Shown here piece by piece: positions 1 through 9,833 of a stretch of 34,341 bases of DNA. This stretch comes from Haplomitrium mnioides (taxonomy: Eukaryota > Marchantiophyta > Haplomitriopsida > Calobryales). The notes below the pieces were generated by a model. The model did not search any database, was not told where the DNA came from, and saw only the letters and a list, made by a program, of their open reading frames with translations. The position numbers and the translations under genes were made by a program. The stretch lies in contig JBNGIS010032426.1 in the NCBI GenBank assembly GCA_049999725.1, forward strand, positions 35,385 to 69,725, read 5' to 3'. Positions within the stretch are counted from its first letter, which is position 1. Each line of letters opens with the position of its first letter.

Positions 1-71
1 AGGCCGCAAGAGGTTGACAATATTTGTTACAATTATTTCTTCAAATTGTTCATTTTCAATGGGCTTTATCA

Positions 72-257
72 ATGGCTGGAGTTTTTAAAGACAAGAAGAG
101 GTTGGAATTCCAAGATTCATCTTCACAAAAAAGTGCTAATTTTGACATGCAGGTTGAGATTTGTTCAAATTGCAATTCTTTGGAGGTAAGAGATGGACTA
201 CCAAAAGCGTCAAGTGTGATGGCGAGTATATTGGGGAAAAAGGATGTTTTTTGTTGA
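72..257 (+). pseudogene. A1 exon 1, N-terminus of DUF7869-type protein
   Basis: The reading frame opens at ATG 72 (MAGVFKDKKRLEF) and closes at 257. This start is chosen because the inverted copy A2 has an ATG at the same place (15934 on the minus strand) followed by a similar peptide (MAGDLKIKKRLEF), whereas the upstream ATG at 24 is not shared. The segment is lysine- and serine-rich and has a C-x2-C pair (ICSNCNS) that could be half of a zinc site; A2 has lost the second cysteine. In A2 the frame runs further, through a V-E-S-D-G-S-A-R-E-D stretch, so the stop at 255 is probably a lesion of A1. Confidence 0.5.
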
Positions 258-267
258 ATCATATAGC

Positions 268-420
268 TCCACTTGAGAGGATCGGTACGGTGAACCCTAT
301 GCACAAATAGGATCAGGGATTGAACCATATGCGCGCATTAGGTCAAAGAGTGAATCCATTGCTCGCAAAAGATGAAACTTGCGCGCAAATGATTAAAGAG
401 GGAACCCAAGGCTTACAGAG
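268..420 (+). repeat. Degenerate palindromic repeat inside A1 (coding or UTR)
   Basis: About four to five units of roughly 28-32 bp, each centred on a near-palindrome such as ATGCGCGCAT or ATGCACAAAT and joined by gga/ttgaacc-like spacers. The same array lies in A2 at 15560-15740. Translated in the frame of the flanking protein it gives a repeated N-P/H-M-R-A/H-x-x-G/D-Q peptide, so it may have been coding in the ancestor. Related palindromes occur in introns of family B. Confidence 0.6.
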
Positions 421-548
421 AATTGAAGAAACAAACTTCTGCAACCACAAGATCTTTGTTACCAATCAAGCGGTCAAAGTTGAATCTTTCTTTTGACTAC
501 TCCAACATATCAACAGAAAGACATTCAACTCAGAATTTCTAGACGATT

Positions 549-1778
549 GTGGACCTCTCTTCATCCTCATATGATGGAGACCTCGATATTCATGATCAAA
601 GTGTGCTTTCTCAAAGCATACAATCTGTGAACAATTTCAATTTTGGAGATGAATTGTTGTCCTCAATATCACCACTCAAACAACGAGTGATTTCAATTCA
701 AGTTGGACCTCTCAATGAGATTGGGAAATCTGAAACAAACTGAATTCTTTTGGAGGAGTCTTCATACGATAGTTTGGGAAATGATTCTAGCAAAGAGTCT
801 CAATCAATCAATATTTTGTTGGAGTTATTGCCAAGAGCACCAATCATGCTACATAAAACATTTCCTAATAATAAAGATATTGATCAAGATTCAGCTTCCA
901 AATGGTGCAACTCTCCCAATCCTCAAGGAGTACCTCATCCTTCAAAAACTTTTTGTGAAGAAACAACAGTGTTCACGATGATGATCAAGATCTTCAAGAT
1001 GATGAATTGTCTCCAATTGCTGGATATGCCTATACACTGAATCGACCATCACAACTTAAGAATTCTTTTTCTGAACCAAAACCCAAATGGGTAAATACCT
1101 TACATGAATTGTTTTTGCGGAAAGTCTATCTTGACAAGAACTTTGTGAAAAAAAGCTCGATCCAATATCAATTTCTAAATTGAAGAGAATTTCATGTTGT
1201 CGAAATAATTGTTTGCTTATGCAAGACAATTTTTTTGAAAATTATGAGAGAAACGTATTTTCGACAAAGCATGAAGAACTAAGATATCACAATGTAGTGG
1301 GGAATACCAAGAAAAGACTCTGATGTTGACAATTGGTTTACTCTGCATGGCGATACTGTTGTTTGTAGAAGAGCCTTCAAATTAATATTATCAGTAGAGA
1401 ATGATAGAATCCAAAAGATTCAAAATCTCACAAACGTAGATCCTAAAGGCATTTTAGGAAAAAGAGAATTATCTGCTAAAGGAGTTTTTGTGTGTGAGTG
1501 GATGGGTAGTTTTTTTCAAGGACACTACAAGAGAATGCCCACTCACAAAGTTTATAACTTGCCTTATAATTTTACAAAATGGGAAGTTTATGACTACTAT
1601 ACAACTTATTTGAAAGCAAAAGATCCCTATTGTATTCTTAGTTTCTCGGGTTTCACAAAACATTGGGGATCTCATTTCCCAAATGTAAAAATTCCAGAAC
1701 GCAATATATTTGATGTTTGTGAAACATGTGAAGAAATAAAATCATTGTGAGAAAAATCTGTCTTTAAGTCTAACAAAG
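549..1778 (+). pseudogene. A1 exon 2, middle region of DUF7869-type protein
   Basis: One protein is spread over several frames. From 549 there is a serine/aspartate-rich stretch (SPLKQRVISIQVGPLNEIGK) with an in-frame stop at 741-743. A frameshift near 965 leads into an acidic stretch (DDDQDLQDDELSP). Further breaks precede a C-C-R-N-N-C-L segment and a V-C-R-R-A-F-K segment. The best part is 1490-1750, which ends in F-x-V-C-E-T-C-E-E-I-K. The pattern of aromatic residues, W-x-x-x-x-P and C-x2-C is what I associate with the region preceding DUF7869 domains. The exon ends at AAAG|GTAACA (donor GT 1779), conserved in A2. Confidence 0.6.
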
Positions 1779-2616
1779 GTAACAAATTTCTTCTCTTTTG
1801 AAACCTTTGGTTAATCCATGTTCTTTTTTCTAGACTGAAAGCTTAGTTCTAGAGATGCTATCTTTTCTCAACTTAGTGCTAAAAGACATTTGTTTTGTTA
1901 AGTTGTTCAGCAAACAAGATTTGAGTCGAATGATTCTTATCAACTTGAGTTGTGAGAAGAGAGTCTATACTTGCATTGGGTATGTTGTTTTTAGTTTGAA
2001 TCCAAACCTTGTCTACAGTCAAATAAAGTGTGGAAATGAATCTGGTTCTTGGTGGTGACCTTAGCCTTGCAACAAGTTTTGCTTCTGTTGCTTTGAATCT
2101 AGAGCCATTTGCAAGAAAAACAATAGTAAGAACCCTTTTTGTTGTTTGTAAATCATATGCATATGCGCTTAGAGGATTTGTTCTTGTTTCCTTTAAAAGC
2201 AATTTAGACAATAGTCAAAGCAAGTCATGGTATTGATGTTGTTGCTTTGGTCTTATGCATGCATATAATCAGTTGTTATCTCCACTCATTCTATGCGCGG
2301 ATATGATGTGTTCTGGTTTTTTTTTTTATGTTTTGTGAACAAAGAGTCCAAGCTACCTTTGAAACTCTAGTTCCAATTTGTGACCCTTTGCTAACAAATC
2401 TTGTTTTTCTCCTTTTAAAACTTTTGTTTACTTTAAGTCAAACAGATTTTCCTTTATTTAAATTACCTCAAATTTGTTTTTAATCTTTTGAAAAATTTTC
2501 ACTTCTACCAATTCAAACATTTGTTTAAGATGATTTGAATATTTTTAGCATCTTGGGTTTTCTTTTGGAGTTCCAAACATCTATATATGTTGTACTAAAC
2601 CATTTTATGTCTTTCG
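1779..2616 (+). other. Intron of A1 (acceptor mutated)
   Basis: Non-coding 838-bp intron defined by comparison with A2. The donor GT is at 1779 in both. In A2 the acceptor reads TTTTTAG before TGTTTTGTGAAGATG, whereas in A1 the same place reads TTTCG before TGCTTTGTCATGATG (CG at 2615-2616), so the acceptor AG is lost. The intron holds scattered tatgcatgcata-type palindromes (for example near 2255 and 2295) but no gene. Confidence 0.55.
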
Positions 2617-4371
2617 TGCTTTGTCATGATGCAATCAAATATAATCGATAATTGTTTCTTCATCGTGACCAACAAATGAAAGAAAGAACAAAACTTCCAA
2701 ACCATTGAAAAAAATGTTACGCCAATGGTCTAAAGTACTTGGGAATTGTCATTGATGGAATAGATCAGAAGAAAACTATTATTCCACACTTGCCTTCACC
2801 ACCAAAAAACATTGATAAAGATTGTTTGATGGGTGTGCATGTTGTTGGTGCCTTAATATTCAATCATGTTCTTTCTTTGAGGGTTTTTTTAACCTATGGA
2901 AACTTGAGAAGCAATTCTAATTTGGCAGTTATTGTGCTCAACAAAATATTTTGTGACTTTGAAAGGTCATTGCCTCCAACTTTGTATCTTCAGTTCGACA
3001 ACATGACACGAGATAATAAGAATTCTATCTTATTTGGATATCTTAGTCTCCTTATTGCCAAGAACGTTTTTTGAAAAATCAAGATGGGATTTCTCATAGT
3101 GACCATACTCATGATCAAATCAATCAAATATTCAGCCGATTTTCGAAACGTTTGAAACGTGTCAAAGCTTTCACGATTACGAATCTCAACGAGGCGCTTC
3201 AATTATCCTACAATCCTAAACCTCAAGTAACTCTTTTTGTTAGAAACATGGGATTTAAAAATGTTTCTACAACAATGTCACTCTCTAGTTCAAAAGATGC
3301 ATGATATTACCTTTAATCAACAGTTCAAGTTCCAGTTGAATGATTCCAAGGCAAAGATTTGGAGCAAACAGTTTTCAACAAATGAATTTGGTTACCTCCG
3401 GATGGTATTTGTCAACTCAAGTACATGCTTGAAGTAGACAAAGAAATTTTGAGTTCAATGTTGATTCCTCTTAAGGAATATTCTGAAATCAAAAGATCTC
3501 AAAAAGAAGAAAGAGAAGTTGATGTTGAGAAAGTAGTCTTTGCAACAAAGAACAACATAAGTGAGAACAACTACAAGTTCATTAGAGATTCTGATATTCA
3601 ATGGTGGAATGACTTTTTTCTTGCCCAACAAGAGATTACGGCCTACATCTTTGAAAAAAAAAGACAAGAACTCAAAGTAGAATTTACCTTTCTACCTTCA
3701 CAACCGTCAAACACTTGTAATGATTCTCAAAATGTTTGTCTAGGTTCTCAGCTTGATGTTCAATAGATTGAAGAAGATACTCCAGTGCAACAAATAATTT
3801 CTACATGCCGAGCAATCTATGATGGAGCACCTAAGCCACAAGAAGAGACTCTTTCGCACAACACTCGATACGGGCATAAATTGGGCAATCTACATGAGAT
3901 GAAAGCTTGTTTGTTTGTGTTGTTGCATCTCTAGATCCAAAAGGCAAACTGTTTTGTGCTGCCAAATTTCTCAAAGTTTTGTCATTTGATGAGGAAGATC
4001 CCCCAAACCCAAAATGAGTACGAGTTCAATGGTTTGCTTTTAAGGATGAGGATGCATTTTCTAGACAATACTTCCCCAAAAAAATAGCAGCAACAAAAGG
4101 GAAAAGCAAATCCAAGTTACATATTGATGTGCTTGATGTAACACAAATCACAATTTTGTCTTTTGATTTTCTACTTACACAAAAAAACCAATTGAAGAAA
4201 ACCACTCTAGTTACTATTAAAGAAAATCTATTTGAGTACAAAAGACAAAAAGCCCTCAATCTTGAAATGTTTCAAAGAGATGCAATCACTGTCATTAACA
4301 CTGAGAAAGATCAAGCAAATCTTGATGAATCTTTTGAAGCTAAATCCAAAGAAGTCGAGATGAGTGACTAA
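2617..4371 (+). pseudogene. A1 exon 3, DUF7869-like domain and C-terminus
   Basis: The core lies at 2739-3200. In order: L-G-I-V-I-D-G-I-D-Q-K-K-T, H-L-P-S-P-P-K-N-I-D-K-D, H-V-V-G-A-L-I-F-N-H, then P-P-T-L-Y-L-Q-F-D-N-M-T-R-D-N-K-N and, after a -1 shift near 3074, H-T-H-D-Q-I-N-Q-I-F-S-R-F. The L-Q-x-D-N-x-x-R-x-N-K-N and H-T-H-x-x-I-x-Q-x-F-S-R motifs are the signature I recognise for DUF7869 proteins. The C-terminal 3425-4371 is charged and spread over two or three frames, ending at 4371. D-N and H-T-H may be active-site residues of an RNase H-like fold, which is inference. Homologous pieces on the minus strand: 9834-10760 and 6835-7244. Confidence 0.7.
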
Positions 4372-4437
4372 AGTAATTGAATAATTTTATTGTATATTGT
4401 GTATTTTCAATTATATTGTAATTTAGGATTATTATTT

Positions 4438-4443
4438 AATAAA
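4438..4443 (+). promoter_or_regulatory. Candidate poly(A) signal of A1
   Basis: AATAAA lies about 67 bp after the last stop of A1 in T/A-rich sequence. It is a plausible 3' end signal; used here to mark the approximate end of the gene. Confidence 0.35.
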
Positions 4444-4449
4444 GTACGT

Positions 4450-5984
4450 GAGAATGTGGTGAAGCAATTCATTGAATTTATCTGCTACCTCAAACTTTTT
4501 TTTATAAATCATTTCAAGTTGAATGTTATTCTTTGTAAATGAAACTTGAATCTTTCACTAATATTTTCATTTTCTTTGTAAAATATTTTCTTATCCGAAA
4601 TGTAAGTATGTTGTTTCCAACTTTAGTGCTTGCTAGAAGAGTTTAAGCTTATTATATTGCTAAAGCATCTGCCCAACTTAATTACTTATTTTTTGCTTGT
4701 AAGGACTTTGATGTATAACTTAAAACCTTTGGTGTGCTTTGACTCAAATGTAGAGCTTTATACCCGTTTTACTTTTAGATTCCGAATAAGAAAACAAAAT
4801 CTTTTGTGTGCATAGAGTTTGTTGCAAAAAATAGAGTGTTTATTTTCTGTACCATTGGTTGTAGAAGTTTGAACCCTATACATGCATAGACTTTGATTTG
4901 CAAATCAAAACATTGTGTGCTCAAAAACTTATTTGCAAAACCTAAAACCTAGGTTCTTGATAGTCTTTATTGTGGAGTGTTCAAATGGTGAGTTCGGATT
5001 TCTATGCGCAAATGGACTTTGGGGTGGAGTGTTTAGATGTTGAGCTTGGATTCCTATGTGTGCATAGACTTTGAAGTGGAAGTCTAAGCCTTCCACAAGT
5101 TTTACTTTTCATATACAACCCTCAAGCTTCTACATACAAAGACTACCGGTTAGAACTTAGTTTGTACATAAGTCATATACTCTTTTGTAGACCTCAAAAC
5201 TTTTGTTTGGTAGAGCCAAGTCAAAAAACTTAGAGATGTTTCTTGTTTACACTCTTAATTCAATCTTCTTAGCCACTATCATTTTGATTCTGAACTATGA
5301 TTCCTTTGTGTATATGCTTCGTTGAATTATAAAATAATTTTAAATGGTGAAACCTTTTTTTTAAGCCTACTCCAACTTTTGCGTGCATGGATTTTCAACT
5401 ATAAATGAAAGCTTCTTTCTTGCTTGAACTTGAAAATAGAGCTCCTAAATCCATGCAATGTTTTGTCTTGTTGGTTTCTGTGTCTACGATTGCAAACTCA
5501 TGCCCTTGACTTCTAGTCCTCTTGGACTTTTCCTTTATGTTTTGTAATTCTTTTAAAAAAAATGTTTCAAAGAGCACTATGTCTATACACGAATAGAGTT
5601 TGTGCAATCAAACATATTTCAAAATAGTTTCTTGTGATGTGTATTTCAATTTTTAGGCTTTGAATTGTAATCAATGATAAATGCAATTTTTTGTGAAAAC
5701 TTACCATAATTTTTATACTTTTCATCAAATTTGAGTTTTCCAATATTTTCATAAAAACTAATAATATTGTTTGATTTTGCATAACAAAATTGACTCTTGC
5801 TCTATTATGCTTGTTGAAACTGCCAAAAATGAACCTCAAAAGCTCATGTGCTTTTTGTTTTAAAAAAATAACCTCGTTTTGTTTTTATGTTTTTTGAGCT
5901 CAAAAACCACAAATTTTCCCAAAGAAAAGTTTCATGTTTTAAGTAGCCTATTCTTGGCTCAAAGTAGCAGCTGTTTATGTCAAT
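4450..5984. other. Gene-poor AT-rich stretch
   Basis: No coding signal that I can support on either strand; short ORFs here have no recognisable motif. It may be the 3' part of A1 or an unrelated decayed element. The part at 4860-5090 has weakly repeated units (…tatacatgcatagactttg…, …tatgcgcaaatggactttg…, …tatgtgtgcatagactttg…), another instance of the palindrome family seen in A and B. Confidence 0.5.
4860..5090 (+). repeat. Palindromic repeat cluster (degenerate)
   Basis: Three spaced units of the type TATGyryGCATAGACTTTG, separated by ttcaaatgttgagcttgga-like spacers that are themselves repeated near 4990 and 5040. It is much more diverged than the arrays in B introns. Confidence 0.45.
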
Positions 5985-6480
5985 TTTATAGTAGTATCTT
6001 GCTTATAGTATTTGTTTGTTGGAGTTGTTTGGAGGCATTAGTACATGGTTGGTTGTTGTGCTCTAAGCAAGGATTCTAGTTTGGTGGTATTTGTATGTGG
6101 AGAAGGGTGAGATTGCCTGTAGAATCTCCTTGAGGCATGTGGCATTAATGGTTGAGCGATATACACGATTACTTTTAGTTAGTGCAATGTGAGGTTATCT
6201 GCATGCATTGCCGGTTGACATCTTATTGATGGGAGCGGACCACTTAGCTGAGGTGGAGCCGATTGATTTACTAGTGAGCTATACTACATTTTATGTATTT
6301 CAGGCAACAGGCTCTAATCTTATTTGGGATGCAACTTTGAAGACATTGGTGGAACCCAATGCCAATGAGAGAGATAGAGCAATGGGGTTCTCCACTAATA
6401 CCACTATTGCTGCATGTGTTGTTGAGATTGAGCAATGCCATATGCTAGGACAAGCTATGGGTTGGCATGCTGTCAAACCA
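5985..6480 (+). pseudogene. C1: cytosine-5 DNA methyltransferase remnant, core deleted
   Basis: This closely matches the methyltransferase part of C2. The segment 5985-6275 corresponds to 24725-25000, covering motif I (L-E-L-F-G-G in C2; frame-shifted here as tggagttgtttggaggc) and the H-A-L-P-V-D-I-L-L stretch. The part 6280-6480 corresponds to about 25460-25650, the C-terminal motifs: E-P-N-A-N-E-R-D-R-A-M-G-F-S, T-T-I-A and L-G-Q-A-M. About 455 bp present in C2 are missing between them, and these hold the catalytic P-C-Q loop (motif IV), motif VI and motif VIII. The ORF 6208-6498 crosses the deletion and stays open, but it cannot be a working enzyme. It ends where element D begins. Confidence 0.75.
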
Positions 6481-6834
6481 TTCCATGTAGATTTATAGAC
6501 ACTTTGAGTTTTTGGTCTTTTTGTGCCTTAGTATATAAGGCCATATACTCTCATCGAAGGATTAATTTTCAATGTCTCTGATTATATACCCCAAGAGGAG
6601 AGTTGAGGTATTGTAGTTCTTAGAGAAGCATGGAGTTCTTGTAAGCAAAGGTGTGCTAGTTTTGATATCAGAAGATCAACACTTTGGAATTTCTCAAGAA
6701 GGTATCACTCGAGAAAAGTACATCAAGAGATAACCTTTTGATGAGAGTACATAGCCTTATATACTAAGGCAAAAAAAGACAAAAAAACTCAAAATGTTTA
6801 AAAATAAAAATCTACATAGAATAGTGTGATAGAT
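6480..6834. repeat. Fold-back of LTR-like piece D (D1 plus, D' minus)
   Basis: D1 (6480-6733, +) and D' (6834 down to 6723, -) are inverted copies of the same sequence, with arms of about 100 bp around a loop of about 150 bp. Both arms hold the stretch tgccttagtatataagg. The centre of the junction is shared: catcaagagat at 6721-6731 belongs to both arms. A third copy, in direct orientation, is at 19361-19620 in front of C2. The left border is the same in all three (…attccatgtag…), although the neighbouring sequence differs each time, so D is an inserted or terminal unit. Confidence 0.6.
6532..6538 (+). promoter_or_regulatory. TATA box in D1
   Basis: TATATAA in a gtatataagg context, conserved with 19423-19429 in D2 and on the minus strand at 6757-6763 in D'. 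Its position before a transcribed-leader-like sequence suggests the core promoter of an LTR. Confidence 0.45.
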
Positions 6835-7244
6835 TTGCCTTTTGGATCAAGTGATGCAACAACACAAATAAATATTTTGGCTTGCTTCTCATGTAGATTT
6901 TCAAATTTGTGCCTGTATCTGGTGTTTTGTGAAATAGTCCCTTCTCACGATCTAGGTGCTTCATCATAGACTGCTAGATGTATAGAAAGTATGCATTCTA
7001 TTGGAACATCTTCCTCTATCTATTGAGCATCAAATTGAGAACCTAGATGAACATTTTGAGAATTATTACAAGTGTTGCCGGTTGTGAAGGTGGAAAGGTG
7101 CTTTGAGTCCTTGTTCTTTTTTCTCAAAGATGTAAGCCGCAATCTCTTGTTGGGCAAGAAAAAAGTCATTCCACCATTGAATGTCAGAATCTGTAAAGAA
7201 CTTGTAGCAGTTCTCACTTATATTATCCCTTATAGCAAATACCA
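6835..7244 (-). pseudogene. A2 exon 3, C-terminal part
   Basis: Reverse-complement match to about 3540-3948 of A1. The minus-strand frame 7217-7020 reads Q-R-L-T-S-L-R-K-K-N-K-D, corresponding to the E-K-K-R-Q-E-L-K stretch of A1, followed by the shared C-N-N-S-Q-N-V-H-L-G-S-Q (A1: C-N-D-S-Q-N-V-C-L-G-S-Q). The stop after A-Q is at the same place as the D-V-Q stop of A1 at 3766, suggesting that this stop was already in the common ancestor. Confidence 0.6.
7236..7244. repeat. Target-site duplication, 3' side of LINE
   Basis: caaatacca, identical to 9834-9842. On the minus strand both read TGGTATTTG. Without the LINE, the A2 gene reads through this site as A1 does at about 3540. Confidence 0.75.
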
Positions 7245-7261
7245 TTTAGAAAATTTTTTTT

Positions 7262-7752
7262 GACAGGAAGTAAAAACTTTATTTCCACACATCAAATACA
7301 ACCACCAAAGTAGCAAAACATCAAAGTTTGGACTAAAGCAAACCACTTCCTCAAAGGTAGCCAAGTCAAGACACAAAGGTGTCCAACGACAGGTACCTGC
7401 CAATAGAATCTGTCACAAGTCCTCTCAAGGTAGATCACTAGCTCTAGGCCATCAATCCAAGATATTATCAACATCTATAATCAAAGGACACTTCAAACAC
7501 TCTAGTTCCTCTAATTAATAGCTTGATACATCTTCAAATCTCTGGTTCCATAAAAAACCTAGAGGGGATTACACTATGATGCAATGAGTCATCCTCTGAA
7601 GACATTTCCAAGAAAATAGGGTCATCCTCTAGAATTTTCTTTGCCAGAATGTCCTATTTAAAAGACAAGTGTTTTGAGAACCTTGTTCGACACTTGGTGG
7701 CCATACTAGTAGTTGCAGCCTGATCTGCCACCATTGCTTTCATTTTTTCACG
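7262..7752 (-). other. LINE 3' region without recognised gene
   Basis: About 490 bp between the end of ORF1 and the poly(A) tail. A short minus frame (7474-7292, with L-E-R-T-C-D-R-F-Y-W and L-T-W-L-P-L) is open, but I do not recognise a domain. It is presumed to be the 3' untranslated region or the last scrap of ORF2. Confidence 0.4.
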
Positions 7753-9037
7753 TCATGTATATCTCTTTGTGACCTTTTCCCACTTGTCAGAAACCACCTC
7801 CTCTATTAATAACACTTGGGCTTTTGTGGTGGCTTCAGTCACCACCCCTTGGACCATATAGAACTCTGGTGTCCCTGTAGACCATGACTTCTCACTTGAA
7901 CCAATAACTGTCTCATTTTCAATTAGAGGTGCATTTGATCTACTCTCTGGTGCAGCTATATAATCACATTGAAACTCCCCTATCACCCTCCATTTTGGAC
8001 AAGGGATGGTGGTGGACCTCCTCCCTGAAATGGTCAGTATTTTTTGTTGACCATCGCTGTGACTCTCTGTCAGGGAGATCGCCTCTACCTGATCTCTAGA
8101 TTCTTCCTCTGCTATTGAGGATTTCCTTCCTTTGTCTTCAACCTCCTTTGATGTAGATGGAGAGGCGTCCAAACTCAGAGTAGGTGCCCGATTGGCATGA
8201 ATAATGGCCTCACCCCTCATTTTCTTGGCAAATCCATGTGCCTTCCCTCTAGGGCATTTTCCAGCCAGGTGATCAGTACTCCTATAGAGGAAGCATCTTA
8301 GAGGAATCCCATCGTACTCAACCTCTTGGGAGTAGGTCCCCTCTGGACACAAAAGCTCCAAAATTGGACTCACTCCTTTGGATGTGTCAAGCTGGACACT
8401 AAATCTGACATGCATCCCATCTAGGACTGAAGGGATGTAAATGCTTTTGCCAAAGAGGCTAGCAATCATAGGCACCTGATTGTGTAGCTTTTCGGGGAAG
8501 AATGGCAAGGTAGTTCAGGTAGGGACGAGAGCTTGTTCCACCAATGGGTCAAACTTTGGTCGCCATGGTTGGAAGATATATTTCATACTCTTCAAGGTGA
8601 AGGGTACTCTAGTAAGGATCTCAGTTCTGACATTTTCTTCTTTTGCCAAAACGAGGAAAAAAACCTTTGTCAATCATCTTGAGGACTGTAACCTTCCATC
8701 CTTTCTGGGTTCAAATTTTCCCAAACTAGTCAAAAATCTCTTTGAGACTTAGGAAGAAGCTTCTAAACCGTCCAATGAGTAATCTCTTCCTAAGCTGATC
8801 AAAAGTGAGTGAGCATAAATCTTGATCAACTCTGAGCACTTTTGGAGGCAAGGAAATAGTCTTCTTCCTTCTTTCCTCTACTTCATGACTGTTGAGTTTA
8901 CAGGGGAAGAGGCAACTAAGGGATGAGCTTCCTAACAACACTTTTTTTCCCAAACAAGAGACAAGGGGCCAAGGAGCATCTTTTGACATGTTGGCAAAGA
9001 GCGTTTTCCAGTAGCCCAAAACCTTCGAACCAGCCAA
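7753..9037 (-). pseudogene. LINE ORF1-like protein (DUF4283-like plus zinc knuckle)
   Basis: Two frames of one protein. The N-terminal part (9037-8726) begins M-A-G-S-K-V-L-G-Y-W and contains S-L-T-F-D-Q-L-R-K-R. Frame breaks near 8726-8520 cover a G-F-F-L-V-L-A-K-E-E-N-V-R stretch typical of DUF4283. The C-terminal part (8508-7753) has P-S-V-L-D-G-M-H-V-R-F-S-V-Q-L-D, then V-E-Y-D-G-I-P-L-R-C-F-L-Y-R-S-T-D-H-L-A-G-K-C. That is a CCHC knuckle whose second cysteine has become tyrosine. A Ser/Glu-rich tail follows. The knuckle and DUF4283 order match plant LINE ORF1 RNA-binding proteins; that assignment rests on family knowledge. Confidence 0.65.
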
Positions 9038-9269
9038 ATCGTCACTCTTGCCGTTTTAGGAGACCCGTATTTCCTTCGAAGCTGCCTACTGCTTTCTTCA
9101 AGCAATAACAACCCTAGAACCTCCTGCGACTCCAACAATAAGGACCTATGACATAACACCATCACGAACAGACTCCTCTGATGCGATTCTCCTCTACAAT
9201 GTCAACGTTTAGGCACCGTGTACATGATACCATCACAAAGAAGCACCTTGTTCACGAAACCAACACGAA

Positions 9270-9520
9270 GAAGTGATTATCCTTTCGGAGGCAGAACCAT
9301 GAACGAACAGGCCATCGTAAGCAGAAAAAAAAACCTCACAACCTCCTCTCTTGCAAGAAAAAGCTCACAAACTCCTCTCCTGCGTATCGCATTGAGCTGC
9401 GACAATAAAGCCATCACGAGCAAGAAAAAAACACTCATGAGCAGGAAAAAAAAACTCACAAACTCCTCTCTTGCAGGAAAAAACGCTCACGACCTCCTTT
9501 CCTACGCATCGCGTTGAGCT
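9270..9520 (-). repeat. Imperfect tandem repeat in LINE 5' region
   Basis: Units of about 50-60 bp sharing agcaggaaaaaaaaactcac and caaactcctctcttgca, seen at about 9315, 9350, 9420, 9440 and 9475. It lies upstream of ORF1 on the minus strand in a more GC-rich stretch, so it could be a 5' UTR (promoter monomer-like) array. Confidence 0.5.
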
Positions 9521-9833
9521 ACGAAGTTTGTTTTTGATGGGTGCGACTTCCTCCTCTCCTGCACCTCTCCTGCATATAAACCTCCTTTTCTCGTAGCGCG
9601 CAATGCTCGTGGTCACGAACGAATTCCAGCGAAAATTTTTTATTTTTTATTTTTTCTCTTCTATGAGAGTTCTAACTCAAATTGCAAGCTGGAGGTGTCT
9701 AAATATTTGTCTTCTACATACGAGATCCATTAAATGCTTTGTAGTGTGGAATAGATTCACACTTTCATCTTGAAAGAGCCACAATGGCCATTTTAGTTAT
9801 GATTTAGTCTATCTAAGGGAATTTTGGAGATTT
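9521..9833 (-). other. LINE 5' end region, possible chimeric head
   Basis: No gene. On the minus strand, 9833-9660 is AT-rich and ends in an A-rich run (aaaaaataaaaaataaaaaat, plus-strand 9636-9655), after which the sequence becomes GC-rich (9632 downward). The whole lies inside the same target duplication as the LINE, so the head may be a second RNA joined during insertion. Confidence 0.3.

Larger units (their letters stand above)
1..4450 (+). mobile_element. A1: decayed DUF7869-type transposon-like element
   Basis: Copy 1 of a family also present inverted at 6835-16040. The two copies align over the whole gene, including a shared intron, so the unit is a multicopy element and not a single host gene. 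The encoded protein has a cysteine-containing N-terminal region, a middle region ending in a C-x2-C-type motif and a C-terminal DUF7869-like domain. I know the latter from putative transposase-like proteins with an RNase H-like look. Termini and target duplications are not visible: the left end touches the window edge, and the right end is set just after a poly(A) signal. Many stops and frameshifts show it is dead. Function as a transposase is inference. Confidence 0.65.
7254..9833 (-). mobile_element. LINE-like non-LTR retrotransposon insertion in A2
   Basis: Minus-strand element ending in an A8 tail (T-run 7254-7261 on the plus strand) and flanked by a 9-bp duplication, as expected of target-primed reverse transcription. 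It interrupts A2 within its third exon. It carries an ORF1-like pseudogene with a DUF4283-like region and a CCHC-type knuckle, which is usual for plant LINE ORF1. I find no endonuclease or reverse transcriptase, so it is an internally deleted or ORF1-only derivative of about 2.6 kb. The first 200 bp (9633-9833) are AT-rich and may be of other origin. Confidence 0.7.

Noticed and set aside
56-328. Minus-strand frame over the start of A1
   Set aside because: Shadow of exon 1 and of the palindromic repeat; the plus frame is the one shared with A2.
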